Notes: generated by a model not told the origin, from the sequence alone. A stretch of DNA of 64,000 nt from Epiperipatus broadwayi (GCA_028023455.1 JAQFVV010006215.1:7547230-7611229), one strand, 5' to 3'. Shown: positions 22,668 through 36,081, counted from the stretch's first letter. Numbers and translations are program-made.

Positions 22668-22823
22668 ATGACTACTTTGTGTGAATTCCAAACTTCGAGT
22701 CACTTTTTGTATGGATAAATCACATCTGGTTATTTATCAGTGCTTATTGTCATGGAAACAAAACATGGGCAAATTGCCAACAAAATCTCATTTGATGGAT
22801 TTCAAATCTATCATAAAATACAG
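22668..22823 (+). CDS. Possible first coding exon of an unrecognised gene
   Basis: A pyrimidine-rich tract and TTTATTTGCAG end at 22667, and CAG|GTGAGT follows 22823, a strong splice-site pair around 156 bp. All frames have a stop in the first third. From ATG at 22711 one frame stays open to the donor, giving about 37 residues beginning MDKSHLVIYQCLLSWK. It would then be an internal exon with the end of a 5' UTR and the start codon, leaving phase 2. The peptide matches nothing I know and no partner exon was found, so it may be a non-coding exon or chance. Confidence 0.3.
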
Positions 22824-22829
22824 GTGAGT

Positions 22830-23670
22830 AATGAATAACAATGTTGCCTGAAAGCAATCCTTGTTGCGATGTAAACTTTTGTTTTCTGTTCTGACTATGA
22901 CTATGAATATAAATAACCTTACAATTGTCATGTTTATTAGCATTTGTTATGTAAATGTACACATTTCATCGAGGGGGAGGGGATATTGAACATTTGAAAC
23001 ATTTTCATCTAATTACGTTTGTATTTTATAAATAGATTTTTTGCAAATTAATTAAAATAATTTTATCTAAATTAGTCATTTAATTTAAGAGTAGTTTGCT
23101 TTTCTGAAAAATTAAACTAAGTTGAAACGATTTTAATTAATATAAAAATACGGTTATTTTAAAAATATAAACCTTTTAAATATATTAAAGGTTAGAAAAT
23201 ATTTTGAAAAGTGTTATACGATAAATTTACATTGTATTTATTAAAAATGATAAACTTTCAAATAATGCAACCATTTCATAATTGTTGTGTAACAATGAAA
23301 ACTGATTAGGAGTAATAATAATTGATATCAATAAGGACTAAATTTTAAATCTGAAATCATCATCATCAAACAATCATAAACGAATATGACTATTTTAATT
23401 CGAGATATATAAAGATAGAAAAGAAAGACTAATAAAGGAGGTTGGAGTCAGAAATATTGTGTCTGTAATTAAAAGATGGTGGTTGTACAAACACACTATC
23501 ACAATTACCACAGAGAAATGATTTATGACATATTTATTAGTATATATTTTCAAGTTTTTGTTTTACTGATTAGTTTTTAATCTTCTTTTAAAAAAATTAC
23601 ATAGAAGCAAATTTGCATATAAAAAAAGTAGTACTTAAATGTTTCTTTATAATCCCGATGGTCTCCAAAT
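22830..23670. other. AT-rich stretch, no gene seen
   Basis: If the exon at 22668-22823 is real this would be its intron. No branch-point or exon partner can be argued. Confidence 0.35.
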
Positions 23671-23683
23671 TTAATAGATCAGC

Positions 23684-23847
23684 CAAAATAAGAGTCATAG
23701 ATCACATGACCCTATACTCTTAAGCTTGTAAGTTATAAACAATGAGGATTGCCAATTCCTCAACAAGCTTTGTGATAAATGCTTAGCTAGAGAAAGCATT
23801 TAAAATATCTCTGTCAGGATCCCCCCCCCCCAAACCTCTGACCATGG
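23684..23847 (-). mobile_element. Family C fragment with perfect TSD
   Basis: A 164-bp piece (family orientation on the minus strand) flanked by TTAATAGATCAGC at 23671-23683 and 23848-23860, a 13-bp target-site duplication. Read on the minus strand it starts CCATGGTCAGAGG, inside stem III eight bases before the hammerhead cleavage bond, and runs to CTCTTATTTTG. The ribozyme's CTGANGA and GAAA boxes are therefore missing. A run of 12 C lies at 23820-23831. It carries the AAATGCTTTCTCT variant that also appears at the LINE insertion junction (18766-18780). Confidence 0.8.
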
Positions 23848-23864
23848 TTAATAGATCAGCGTTT

Positions 23865-26400
23865 CTAAATTACCATTAGCTTTTATATATGTCTTAAGTT
23901 ATAGATTTGTTGACGAAATAAAATAGTTATAAGGAATGTATATACAGTATTCTCGTTCACACTGGAGTCCAAAGTTTGCAAGGTATTGAAGTGTGGCATT
24001 GCTTAATTAATACATATTATTTATTAACAGTCAAATTCGTGCCAAAACTTTTTAATTAGTAGATTCTTTAACCCCTCTCCAATTAAATATCTAACATAAT
24101 CAATAATAATTTTCTTTGTTACTTATATCCCCAAACTACTACTAATATATTGTTGAAATAAAAACAAAATAATTTACTTATTTTTTGCGTGACAGATTTG
24201 TAAGAACATAAAGATAAGAAAATTATTTTTACTACATAATTAAATAAAATAATGTGTTATTTAAATGTCAGTAAACATTGTGGAATTATCAATGCTTTGT
24301 TATGGTAAGAACAGACTGTGTAACACAGTATTATTGAATGAGAAAAATGTTATTTAAATTTTCTTATATAACTGTATTATAAACTGTAAAATTATTTGAC
24401 TTTTGCCACATTTAAATGCATTGTTTCCAAATTTAACAATAGCATTATATATTTTTCTAGCATTGCTATTAACAGTTGCTTCAGGGAGAAACATTTTCTC
24501 TAACTTAAAATTAATAATAAAAAATGCTCAAGCATGACACAAGATCAATTTACCATAGTCTTAAGGTTATAGCCTTAATATATATTACTTTATGTAATGA
24601 CTGCACTTTACAAATTTAATTATTACAACTTTAGATTTGGTTATTATAAGTATAGAAAATGATGTATATAAAGATTTAGCTTTAGGCAATAATGTGAAAG
24701 AATTTATGTATGAAAGCAAGAAGAATAAATTTGTAAGTCATGGAATTGTATATTGTAACCTCTGAGACAGTTTATATATGTGATTTTTTGTAAAAGTATA
24801 TGCATTTTTTTTATTATATCTTTTAAAATGTTATAAAAGTCATGTGTGTAAAATAAATTATTAATCAGTTGAAAAAAAATTATTATTATTAAATGGCTGT
24901 TATTTTTATTTATTTGTTGAAATTATAAGGTAAAATAAAATTGACTGCTTTAAAATAACAAACTGCTATGGAAACCATATGCAAAACGAATGGGGGGAGG
25001 GAGCTTACATTGGTTGCTTTTTCAAACTAAAGGTGGGAAAAACTTTACTTCTTCATGCTGATGGTAGAATGGAAGCCAGAAAAATTTTGATTTTTACAAA
25101 TGTTGATATAATGCAATTATAGGGGTAAAGGTTCAGAGGGCTTCACTCTGAACTTTCCATTGATATAATTTATTATGGAGCTTTAAAAAATGCGTTAATA
25201 ATCAACAACACTAAAAATTGATTGCAGATGCTAAAATATGTGACAATCTCACAAAGAAAACTGTAATTTAACTAATTGTTTGTCAGAAGAAATTGTCCTA
25301 AAATAAATGGATTAACACATTCCATGGATTTTTGTACTTTCAATCACAAGGAAAGGAACTTGATGGAAATAAACCACTGATAACTGGGAAATATGAAATG
25401 ATAATCCATATGGCTGTATATTTCGATTCAAAATTTTTCAAATGCGAAAGGAAATTGAGCTCAACTGATTATAAAATAAGTAATTGAATAAAATTCATAC
25501 AAAACTTTTATGTATTATTAGAAATAAAAGATTTTCTGTTATGCATGTTCTCTATACTAATACGTTGATGTTCACATGTAAATATAAATTGTTATATTAT
25601 TTTTATTATGCATGTTAATTAAAATTAATGTTATTCTTAATTGGTTGCTCATTTATTTTACATTTGAATTCCCAGTAAACTATTTTATTTTGTCTTATAA
25701 TAACATCATAATTGTGGAGAGGATAGTGATCAAGAAATGTGGCTGAATCTGCATAAAGATTAATTTTTCATCTAGGCCCAGTCCAATCATTGTCAATAAA
25801 AAAATAAAATTTGTATAGTTATTCCAGTATGATTGAGTTCACCTGCTTGGTATTCATGTTGCCCTAGACTGAATTAATTTATGAATATTTTCATTTTATA
25901 ATATATTTTGATCAATTACCATTGTCTTCAATACTTTCCTTATTGAGAAACCATTACATTTGGGGGTCCATTTGGGATTATCTTGATCAAAACAAACAGG
26001 AATTGAACTCAGTTCAGTTTTAATTTTTTTTATATATTGGCATTCTGAAAAATAAATAAAGTAGCCTTTGAAATATAAAATACTAAGTAATTCTTGGGCA
26101 GATGAAAAAGATGAGAAATTTTATATTTTATTGAAAAAAAATATCAATAAATAAGTCTATAAGTATTTTTAGATAACAATAAACATATGAACAAGTTGGT
26201 AGAAATAATAATAGGAAAATAAAATAAGGTATTAAAAATTAAATATAGTGCAATGATAAAGAGAGGCTATATGGTGGAAAAGAGGGGTAGGCATTATAAT
26301 TGTAAAATAAGGAAGGAAGAAGTGATAATATTAAAGTTTTATATATATCTTTTACTTCTTGTAGAAAAATTAGCAGTAATTTTATTATAATTTTCATATA
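23865..26400. other. AT-rich stretch, no gene supported
   Basis: No repeat family or splice-flanked frame recognised. A short palindrome (AGGTTCAGAGGGCTTCACTCTGAACTTT, interrupted) lies near 25129-25158. Confidence 0.4.
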
Positions 26401-26411
26401 TAAATATATCT

Positions 26412-27052
26412 ATGATTACAAGAGCTAAGGCAAAAATGGTGGCTTAGGAAATGAAACTAACATAATTATTAACATGTTCACAGAATTGAAAGGTCATATT
26501 GAAAAACAAATGAAGATCGTAAAAGCTTTTTGAAGAAATTAAAGACCTAGTGGGAAAACAAAGTGAAATAATAAAACAAAGGGAAAATTTATTTACAGAA
26601 AATAAAAAATGATAGAGCCCAACAAATAAAAGAAATCAGAGAAAATAATAAAGATGTTGTGACAGATGAACAAATATATAATGTTAATTGTGATATGATT
26701 TTCTGAATCACAAGAGATAGAAACTAGCTCTTAAATTAAATGAAATAAATAAAATTAAAGATAAATGTCAATGTGCATTAGTTAAAGATAATCATGATAT
26801 TGATAATATAAATGTGCTTATAGTTGACACAGAAGCTTTGGATGCTGATGTCTATATTATAGATTATCAAATATCTGAAAGCATATGTAATAGAAATAAA
26901 AGTAAAAGTGAAGAAATGGTAAATTTAGAAAGTGAATTAGGCTATTTAAATATTAAGGAAATGAGTGATCAAGAAGATCAGTTTAATAGAATTAAATATA
27001 GAAGTGATTTTCTTGATAGAGATATAAAAAAGAAAAGTACCAAGAAACCATA
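26412..27052 (+). pseudogene. Decayed Gag-like coding region of a retrotransposon
   Basis: Translating in shifting frames gives a Lys/Glu-rich, coiled-coil-like protein: an ATG start with ITRAKAKM, then ELKGHIEKQMKIVKAF, EEIKDLVGKQSEIIKQREN and RAQQIKEIREN in adjacent frames, interrupted by about five stops or shifts. The last frame (26814-27053) opens with VLIVDTEALDADVYIID, which faintly recalls a retropepsin DTG box with the Gly lost. The shape resembles the short Gag-like N-termini of invertebrate Ty3-type elements. No integrase, RT or long terminal repeat was recognised nearby, so the class is uncertain. Confidence 0.4.
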
Positions 27053-27607
27053 AAGATTAAAAGTTAGAGAACTAGAGAAGATAAGAAATTATGCTAAACA
27101 GATTGTTTAGTAAATCATTAAAATTAAAAACTCATTGTGCAAGAGGAATAGCAAAAAGTAGAGTTGGAAATAAATAAATAGAAAATACAACATTTTTTTC
27201 TAGAAATATGTCAGAATGACTATATGATAAACAAAAGAGTCTTCGGATCATTTCAAATGAGGACCTACATATTAATAAAAAATATTTAGATAGGGGGTAC
27301 ATTTTAATCCTTATATGTGAATAAGGATGGTCTTGGAAGTTGATGATTCTGGATTTGTTAATAGGAAAAATGTTGTAAGGAAAATGGGAAAATAAATATG
27401 TAGTATAAATTGTAAAGACGAATGATTGAGACACTGAAAATGACTATAATAAAATTTAGGCTAAAATTAAATCCATGAGTTTGTTGAAGGTTGATCATGT
27501 TGGCAATGTATGAGTGATTTTTCATTGTTTTGATGCAGCAATGTTTTCATGATATTCCAGAGAGTTTTTATCTCACCACTGTTCCCACCCACTTTACATT
27601 TATATTT

Positions 27608-27790
27608 ATCACTCTTTAAGGCTGAAAATGAATTAGGCATAATTTTATATTTGTCGGCCCCTAAGTTTCAAAAGTGAGTCAGGCATAATTCTGACATTGT
27701 ATAGTTATTTGCCTCCAAGTCTCAAAAATGAGCTAGTCATAATATATAATTAGTAGCCTCTAAGTCTCAAAAGTATGCCAGGCTTTAGTT
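27608..27790 (+). repeat. Short tandem repeat, about 60-bp unit, three copies
   Basis: The word CCTMAGTYTCAAAARTGAG followed by RGGCATAATT recurs with a spacing of about 55-62 bp (near 27660, 27712 and 27765). Copies are diverged. It lies 500 bp after the Gag-like remnant and could be part of its untranslated region; that link is only positional. Confidence 0.5.
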
Positions 27791-27799
27791 AAGTGTATT

Positions 27800-28730
27800 A
27801 GGGTGACTGAGATAGTTCTCTTGATATTCATGTTACATAGTGTATTCATTGTCAGTGGGGGATTTCTTTCTTTATCCCAGCATTGTGGGTGAATGATCAA
27901 ATACAATAAATAACTTTAATTGAATTTATAAAAAAAATAAAAAAAATAGATGTATATCAAGTATAATAGAATTTAGAAAATATATTACTTAGACCAAAGA
28001 TATTTTGTTTATTATATTTGTACTAGCTTGTACATCTGCTTTTAAAGGTATGCAACTGTGCATAATATTATTTAAGATTTTAAAAAAAAAATTAGAGTAG
28101 AAATAAAATTGAGTGATGCTTATGCCAAATTAACTCTATTTTATTCTTAAATGGATGAGGGCAAATGTAACCTCCATGACAGAGTTATTATACTTGCATT
28201 TCATTTCATCTTTTTTTTATTGTTTAACAAAGTAATTTAATGCAACAAATTTCTTTTTTGTTCAGCTTCTTAGATTTCCATTCACAATAGAATAATATTA
28301 GATTCTTTTAGAATACTATTAATTTCCATTTGCATTAGAAAATGCAGTAATAAGTTATGTGATACTTTTACTAAATTGATCATATAAACTGAACATGTAT
28401 TTCATAAATTTCATGCAGTAATTGAATAATGTCTGTTATAATCATTCTACAATTTAATATAACTAGTCTTCTTTAAACTCTCAGAAATTTAATTCAGTTT
28501 TAAAAATATATTTTCCATTTCCTTGGATCTGAAGAAGAGGCTAATTATTGCCAACTTCTAATATTAAATTGTTTCTTATATTTCAGAATTTTTTTTATTG
28601 AAACCTGAAGATTTGTGATGATGGTATATTTGATGTGATAATATGTTGGACTAATTTCATCATGTATCATTAAATGTTGAATGTATAGAAAATATTAAAC
28701 TTTTTTCAACTTTTCAAATATAAACAACTT
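27800..28730. other. AT-rich spacer, no gene seen
   Basis: Nothing beyond low-complexity sequence. Confidence 0.45.
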
Positions 28731-28734
28731 GTTA

Positions 28735-29075
28735 ATAATAACACACAAATAGACAACTCAGGTCAGTAATTACACAACATTTTGAGAAGTATTATTGTCT
28801 ACTCTTCTTCATGTGTTGCTGGGTTGACCAATGACAATATTAGCACAGAAGTTGAACTTATACATTTAGATTCTTGGATATCAAATTTTAAGGCAACACT
28901 CTAACCAATTGAACACCTTAAAATTTGATATTCAAGAATCTAAAGGGGTAAGTTCAATTCCTGTGCTAATATTGTCAGTGGTCAGGCCAACAACTCTTGA
29001 AGAAGAGTAGAGAATAATACTCCTTAAAAAGTCATGTAATTACTAACTTGTGTTATTTATTTGTGTTTGTATTTG
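28735..29075. mobile_element. Inverted pair of a second tRNA-like repeat
   Basis: Two arms of about 150 bp face each other: left AATATTAGCACAGAAGTTGAA and right TTCAATTCCTGTGCTAATATT (each 21 with gaps read as words), both joined to CTACTCTTCTT/AAGAAGAGTAG and AATAACACA/TGTGTTATT. On the minus strand ATTGGTTAGAGTGTTG resembles a tRNA A box and AAGTTCAACTTC a B box, so each arm looks like a tRNA-derived SINE head. It differs from the SINE at 9389. A related fragment lies at 43895-43965. The inverted arrangement resembles that of the hammerhead families, but no ribozyme core is present. Confidence 0.5.
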
Positions 29076-29079
29076 AAAA

Positions 29080-31140
29080 GTTTATATTATGTTTGAAATT
29101 TTTTATATATTTAACATTTAATGATAGAAGATTAAAATACTCCAACATATCACTTTTTCCATTGAATATTAATCATTTTAATTTATTCTCTTAGATATAA
29201 TTTTGGATGATTTGTGCATATCATTCCAGATTCATTAGCATAATTTGGCTATTTCTGATAATGATCTTCAGATTTTCATAATCATTAAATTACATTATTT
29301 TAGTTTGACGTATGAATTATTTAAATAACTTTTTTCTTCTTACATTCATGTAAAATAATAAATAACATATAAAATAAGTGAATTTATATATATATTTTAA
29401 AATAAAATTTATGGGAAAAAACAACATAGTAAATATCTGCAAATTAATTAGCCTAATTGATATAGTTACCATATTTTTATCTTTATTTTGTTAGATCATC
29501 TGCACTACTTTGAATCCTAGTTTTATTTTTTTTCTTTCTAGAATACACTAACAGAAAACTTTTAATAGAATAATAAAAAAAGAATTGGTAATAGTAAATA
29601 GAATATTGCAAAACTAATTTTTATTTTAAATAATAAGAAAGTGAAGGATGGTATGAAGAACTAATGAGTAAAAGTTTTTTTTTTTTTTTGTTCTTTCTAT
29701 ACAGAATCTATGTAAAAATATTTAATATACTGAACATATTGTAATTTTATATTCATACAATATTAAAATTAAAAGTTATATCATTTTTATTATTTAATAT
29801 TTACATTTAATAAAATAAAAGAAAATATACAGACATTTTTATAAATATATATTCAGTATTGTAGATATTAAAATTAATGGTTCTTATTTAATATTTATTT
29901 TCAGCATTTATGAGTGCTTTTAAAAAAAACAGCAAATTTATAATAATAATAAAAAAAGGATAAATGGAAGGTGGTTCAACTATTGTTATATGTCTTTTTT
30001 TAATTTGCAAATGTATTTATTTAATAATTGCATTATTTATTACTATAGTTTGAAGTATTGGTTTTTCAACAGCCATTAGTATATAAAATCAAATAATACA
30101 TATAAGATTGTATTACATATCCAAAAGTTCATTATATAACCAAATGTGATTTTATAAGTGGTACATATACATAATTAAAATTGCACTAAATTCCAACATA
30201 AAAATACTACTTTTTATTTTAAATATTAATTCTTATTAAGCATGATGACAGCACATATAGTAGACTTAATCAATGAAGAATTTATGCTCCCAAATCAAAA
30301 TGCTTTAGATTTGCCTATGTAATTACGAAAATAGGTTGAGAGATAAGAGGGTCTCTCTTATCTTTATAATGTCGAATCTTGCATTGTGATTTGGAGAGGT
30401 CTCTCTTGTTAAAATTAAGCACTCAAGGTGCATGTACTGAGGTTTTAGCCTTATATAAGTATTACTTTTTATTTTATAAATTTATATTTTATAAATCTGA
30501 TTGTAATTAAAATTTCAGACATATTTCTACTTCTATTTAAGTCCATATTAAATAAGCTGTATTTTTAATATTATTATTATTATTTATATTTTAAAATTCA
30601 TATCATATAATTGTAATAAAATTTAAGAAATACTTGTATTAAGCATGCATTCTTATGTGTATATATTATAATGGCTGGGGAATGTAGGCACTTTCACTAT
30701 CTGCCATACAGGGTGCCACTAGACCATGTGAACTTAGAAAATTTATAATGTAGGCAGATACTTCTTGTTAAGATCTAATTTTATTTTATTATTGACCATT
30801 AGCCCATGCCACTAGCTCATGGAAACACAGAGATTTAATATATAAATTCTTAAAATATATTTTTAATAAAGAAAAAGATAAAAAAAATAAACTAAACCAC
30901 TGCCGATACACACAAAAAAAGATTTTATTTACGTATATATATATATAACAATAAACAAATTTGAAAAATAAATTACATCACTTTGCTTTAGGTTTCATTA
31001 TTTTTTTAACCTTAATTTTTAATCTTAGAATGTTGAGCATAGATAGATTACCTAGACTACGCACTTAAAAGATTTTCGAAACATTTGATTCCAAGCTAAA
31101 AGTTGACAGTTAAACCAACACTAGTTTCCTGATATACAGA
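29080..31140. other. AT-rich stretch, no gene supported
   Basis: A small hairpin (AGATAAGAGGGTCTCTCTTATCT, interrupted) is at 30343-30365. Nothing coding. Confidence 0.4.
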
Positions 31141-31510
31141 CGCAACTAATGCAATATGAAGATGTTAGCATAAAACCATGCTGACAGGAATGTGCATCTG
31201 CAGCACAATATTATTTAAAGAAATGATCCTCATCCAATATAGGAATGTGCGTCTGTCTGGCGAAGGAATCATATATATAACATTAAAAAAGAAATGCTTC
31301 ATATGGAGGGAGAGCGGTCCTTGCCATCTTATAGATCCTATCCATAGAGCTAGAAGGGTTCAGTGTCATGGGAAATACTCCACATCCATTGCAACACTAT
31401 GGCTACACCTCTGGGGGGGGGCATGCATTCATTTGGGCACGGTGCCCTGTATGCTAACATGCTTCACATTACATTGATATAAACATCCATATATCCCCCC
31501 ACCATCATTG
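31141..31510. other. GC-richer island of unknown nature
   Basis: Distinctly less A/T-rich than its flanks. A 99-codon frame (31178-31477, plus) crosses it but has Cys- and His-scattered, compositionally odd translation and no start context or splice sites. A run of eight G (about 31412-31419) and a GGGCACGGTGCCC palindrome (about 31435-31447) are the notable details. Possibly an old repeat or part of a non-coding RNA. Confidence 0.3.
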
Positions 31511-34417
31511 ACTCAACTACAAAACAAATAGTCTGAGATTAAAAACCCCTTAAACTAACATACACTTAAATGAATCTAAACAGCCATCTACACCCAACTT
31601 AAATTTAAGTCAATTTAATAATTTAGTTTATTCTTAAAAAAAAAAAATTAGTTTAAGGCATTTAACTTATTTTAAAATCACATAATGTATTTAACTTATT
31701 TTAAAATCAAATAATGCATTTGACCTATTTTTAAAATCCAATAATGACATGTGTTCAGTTTTATCTTTAAATTTGTTTGCAATCACAAACTCCTGCCCTA
31801 TTACCTACAGGCCTTACACTAAGCATAAAAAAATATAATACATATTTTAAAAAGATTACGTTTAACTTCTAGATAAGACTTTTAACATTGCAAAATTTAT
31901 GAAAATAAAGTTCAGATTTGATCATGAGAGAAAGTCTGTAATTCATATTTAAAGGAAAATAAAGTTTGGAGATTTAAATTAAAGAGAGTTTATAGTTCAT
32001 TTTTATCAATAATTTATACTTTCCTTCCTTTCTCTGGGCTCATTCCTTCACGATGAAGATCTGAGTTTATGCAAGAGCCATTTCTTGCGGATGATGATGA
32101 TTTATGAAGATTTATGAAGATGGTTCCAGTGGTTCGATCCTGAGATACATGGAGATGAAAGCTGCCTTCGACTGGCTGGACCGAGGGAAGCGCGATTAAA
32201 TGGAATACATTGTGGCAAAGACAACAATCACTCTCCTACTTTGATCTACTTTTAAGTTTCTTTTGAACAATGACAAACAAATTAAAATTCTTCTATTTCT
32301 TTTGAATTTTTCTTTTTATAGTCCTGAAGCGTCGTACCTAGGAATCCTCGGATCCATCTAACATATTTCATATGTAGATTTTTCCTCTGTCGTCTGTGTG
32401 CATATATATATATCTTGAGTAGGAAAAGGAAGTCTTTTGTTTCTATCTCTTGACATTTATCTATTTCGTAATGTTTTTAATGATCATTTTGCCCTAGGGA
32501 CCTGTTTGTAATTTTATTTTTGTTATTTTTAAGATTAAAATATTTTTATTATTGTTTTATTTTAAGATTAGAATATTTGCTTTGATTCTATAAATTCTTT
32601 AAGCTTATTTTATTTTCAATATTTAAATGAAACTTATTAATAAATTATTAACTCATTATTTGTCCATTTTGAACATCTGTGCATTTAACTCATCATTAGA
32701 TATCTACAAAAAAAATTTAAATGTAACGTATATATATATATCCCGTTACAATAATTTGATGTCTGTATTTCTTCAAATCAATATACATAATCTTATAATT
32801 AAATATTTATAAATACAGTAATTAGATATTAATAATGTAAAAATATTGCAAATTGAAAAAAATAACAACAAAAGAAAGCTATGCTTATATACAAATACAA
32901 ACAAGACTTAATTACAAGACATAATCAACAGACCAGCAACAAAAATTAAGATCACAGAATTGTGGGAAGGTTAGCCTTTCAAAATGTTAGTTGACAAAGA
33001 AAAGACTACAAGGATAGCGGAAAACTCTCCTAAGTGGATAACATTTTTAAAGGTATACTTTACATATATCTGATTACTGTATTTATAAATATTTAATTAT
33101 AAGATTACACATATATAAATATAACGTGAAAACATTGAAAGAATACTTATCAACATTACTAAATTTTATATTTAAACTCTGTTTTAGTATTTTTTACATT
33201 ATAATATATATATATCATTTATAAAATATTAATTATATAAATAATATAGACTTTTATATTTAACTGTGATTTTGTATTTGTAGACTAGTGATAAATGTCA
33301 AAAATAATAGAAACATTTAAAATTAATAATATGAAAACATAAAATTAAGCAAGAGAAGAAATGGAATAATAATTACAAATCATTTGGGCATTATATTTTT
33401 TTTAATTTTTAATACCTATTTAATTAATTTTATTATATTTGCTATTTCTTTATGACTTTTCAAATGTTACTATAGCAATATATTAGATAAGCAAAATAAT
33501 TTTACTATGTAACTTATGAATGTAATTATATCATTGTAGTTTAACAAAATAAAAAAGTGATTTTTAATATATATATATGTACTGTATATTTTTGAAAAGA
33601 AAAAAGGATTGAGTCGTGATTAGAAACAGAAGTAAATGGATTTATATATATTTGATTTTATTGAATGATATTCTTGAAGTTTTCATCTCTTTTTACTTCA
33701 TATTATCTAAATTGTCTATATGGTTTTTCTCGATGAATTTTACAATTACTATTAATTAATGATATGATTAGTTATTCTGAAAAATCATGTGACATTCAGT
33801 CATTTTATTCAATTAGCTGTACTTATAATTTTATTTTTATTATGTTATTTAGATGTGAATTAATGATAGAACTTTTAGCATAGAGTTTACTGTGCTACAT
33901 TGCCCAGAAAATGTATCCAATTTAGGGGTTCAAACATTGATTAGAGTTTGCTTCCAGTTGTTCAAGGCTTCATAGTTAAATTTTTGGGGATTCAAATCTG
34001 TGCACTATCCAGACAGATTTACATATTACTACTTTATTATTCTAATTTTGTTTAATAGTGAAACATAAGACACCGTTTTTTTTTAATTTTCTGACTCAAT
34101 CAATTTATCATTTTTTTGTTCTATTATTCTTTATTTTTTGTCCAATACTTTTTCACTAAGTAATAATTCTTTATAACTGTAAGGTCTTTGTATATTGCAT
34201 ATGTTACTTTCAAAGTACAAGGCTTCTGATTTATATCATTGTATTTGTCTTTTTTTGCCAATATTGACTTATTTCTCATTAGGCCGAGTTCTAATTTTTT
34301 TCTCATTATCAAAAAAGGATTTTTCTTAATGCAGCATATATTGTATTTTTCTTGTCATGGTTAACTATGTGCAATAGTTTATTTTTATTACATCTCAATA
34401 AACAAATATCAAACATT
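31511..34417. other. AT-rich stretch with one small coding-like patch
   Basis: Around 32104-32200 the plus strand has an open frame of 34 codons ending in a stop, with MEMKAAFDWLDRGKRD at its C-terminus; the composition looks protein-like, but a stop precedes it and no acceptor site is placed to skip it. It may be a decayed last exon. ORFs at 32627 and 34124 look like chance frames. Confidence 0.3.
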
Positions 34418-34420
34418 GTT

Positions 34421-34510
34421 AGTCGAGAGGTCATCGCAGCTGCCATGCAAGCAGGTAGTTGGTTACAGACGTTTGTGGATTCGCCTCCCGGCTGATGCTA
34501 TGACATATGA
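34421..34510 (+). mobile_element. tRNA-derived SINE, copy 3 (diverged)
   Basis: TAGTCGAGAGGTCATCG keeps the A-box area, and GATTCGCCTCCCGGCTGATGC (as two words) keeps the B-box area and the element's 3' part, ending in CATATGAAAAAAAAA. The middle has extra bases (GTAGTTGGTTACAGACG) compared with other copies. No clear target-site duplication, so it is older than copies 1, 2 and 4. Confidence 0.7.
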
Positions 34511-34514
34511 AAAA

Positions 34515-35140
34515 AAAATCAGTATATACTATTTGATGATGTAAAAATCATCACCAAAAATCTTTTTTGTACATCTAAAAGGTAAATAAATTATTCAGTT
34601 ATGGTAGTTAGCATTTTTACTATTCGCTTAGGTAATAAATATATTAAAAAATCTTTTCCTTGCCATCATAATTAAAAAGTGAAGATCAGTGTCATTTAAG
34701 AATTCGTTTATATATTTTTTAAAGAGATATAAGTTTTTTTCATGAAAGATTGCTCATGGCAGCAGGCATTTTCCTTTAAGTGAATTTCTTTTCTATTTCA
34801 GTTACTTCAAGAATATTGAATAGGAAGTATTACAAATCTGATTTTTCTGTTTTATTCTCCAAGTATAACTTTTCATAATGCTTAACACACATTTAAAATG
34901 TTTGTTACTACCTATATGCACTCATTTCGCATCAATTTTATCACAGCTGTCTTAATACAAATCCCAAGAGACATTTTTTATATTGTTTTAGTAAATTCAC
35001 TCCATCCCCCTCTATTCTATCAATAATTCTCTCTGAATTGTTCAGTACTCATTTGTGCATTCTATAAATTTTTACATTTCACATTTAAGAAACAATTATT
35101 TGATTTTGTGAGTTATTCTATCCTAAGATTACTTATATAT
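34515..35140. other. AT-rich spacer before the family B array
   Basis: No gene or repeat recognised. Confidence 0.45.
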
Positions 35141-35281
35141 ATATGAAAAACAAAAAACAAGTTAAAAAACTTGCTAACGCTTGTATTTATGTCAACAGAT
35201 GGCGTTCTACCAAAAACACTGTCAAGCGTATGTTTACATAAATGTCAGAGCATGCATTCACTATCTCTAACTTTAATTCCA

Positions 35282-35325
35282 CTTTCAGATCATGATTTCA
35301 AGCTATTTGCTATCATCAGTGAAAG
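35282..35325 (-). ncRNA. Hammerhead-like ribozyme, family B copy 1
   Basis: Minus strand: stem I CTTTCA/TGAAAG (six perfect pairs), CTGATGA, stem II AGC/GCT with a T opposite T at its base, GAAA, stem III ATC/GAT around AT, cleavage base C. The core is intact; stem II is only three pairs, so activity may need dimers. Confidence 0.72.
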
Positions 35326-35681
35326 ACAGGAATTTTAGAAACTAGATCTAAACACAAACTCTGAGCGTTTATGAAACAGTTTCTATTCAGCTTGCAAATG
35401 TGAATCTTTTAGACACGTAATGTCTTCAAACTCAGCATAGAAAGCCAGATAGCTATATGGGTCTGATCTCAGTTCAGCATCACCACATAGTAGAAGCCTC
35501 TGCAATATATATCATTGCTAGAAAGACCTCAAAGGTATATTTATGAAAAACAATAAACAAGTTAAAAAACTTGCTAACGCTTGTATTTATGTCAACAGAT
35601 GGCGTTCTACCAAAAACACCGTCAAGCGTATGTTTACATAAACGTCAGAGCATGCATTCACTATCTCTAACTTTAATTCCA

Positions 35682-35725
35682 CTTTCAGATCATGATTTCA
35701 AGCTATTTGCTATCATCAGTGAAAG
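35682..35725 (-). ncRNA. Hammerhead-like ribozyme, family B copy 2
   Basis: Identical to copy 1 over all core and stem positions, 400 bp further along. Confidence 0.72.
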
Positions 35726-36081
35726 ACAGGAATTTTAGAAACTAGATCTAAACACAAACTCTGAGCGTTTATGAAACAGTTTCTATTCAGCTTGCAAGCG
35801 TGAATCTTTTAGACACATAATGTCTTCAAACTCAGCATAGCAAGCCAGATAGTTATATGGGTCTGATCTCAGTTCAGCATCACCACATAGTAGAAGCCTC
35901 TGCAATATATATCATTGCTAGAAAGACCTCAAAGGTACATTTATGAAAAACAAAAAACAAGTTAAAAACCTTGCTAACGCTTGTATTTATGTCAACAGAT
36001 GGCGTTCTACCAAAAACACCGTCAAGTGTATGTTTACATAAATGTCAGAGCATGCATTCACTATCTCTAACTTTAATTCCA

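Noticed and set aside
28735-29075. Considered as true tRNA genes
   Set aside because: No acceptor stem or anticodon arm can be folded; only box-like words are present.
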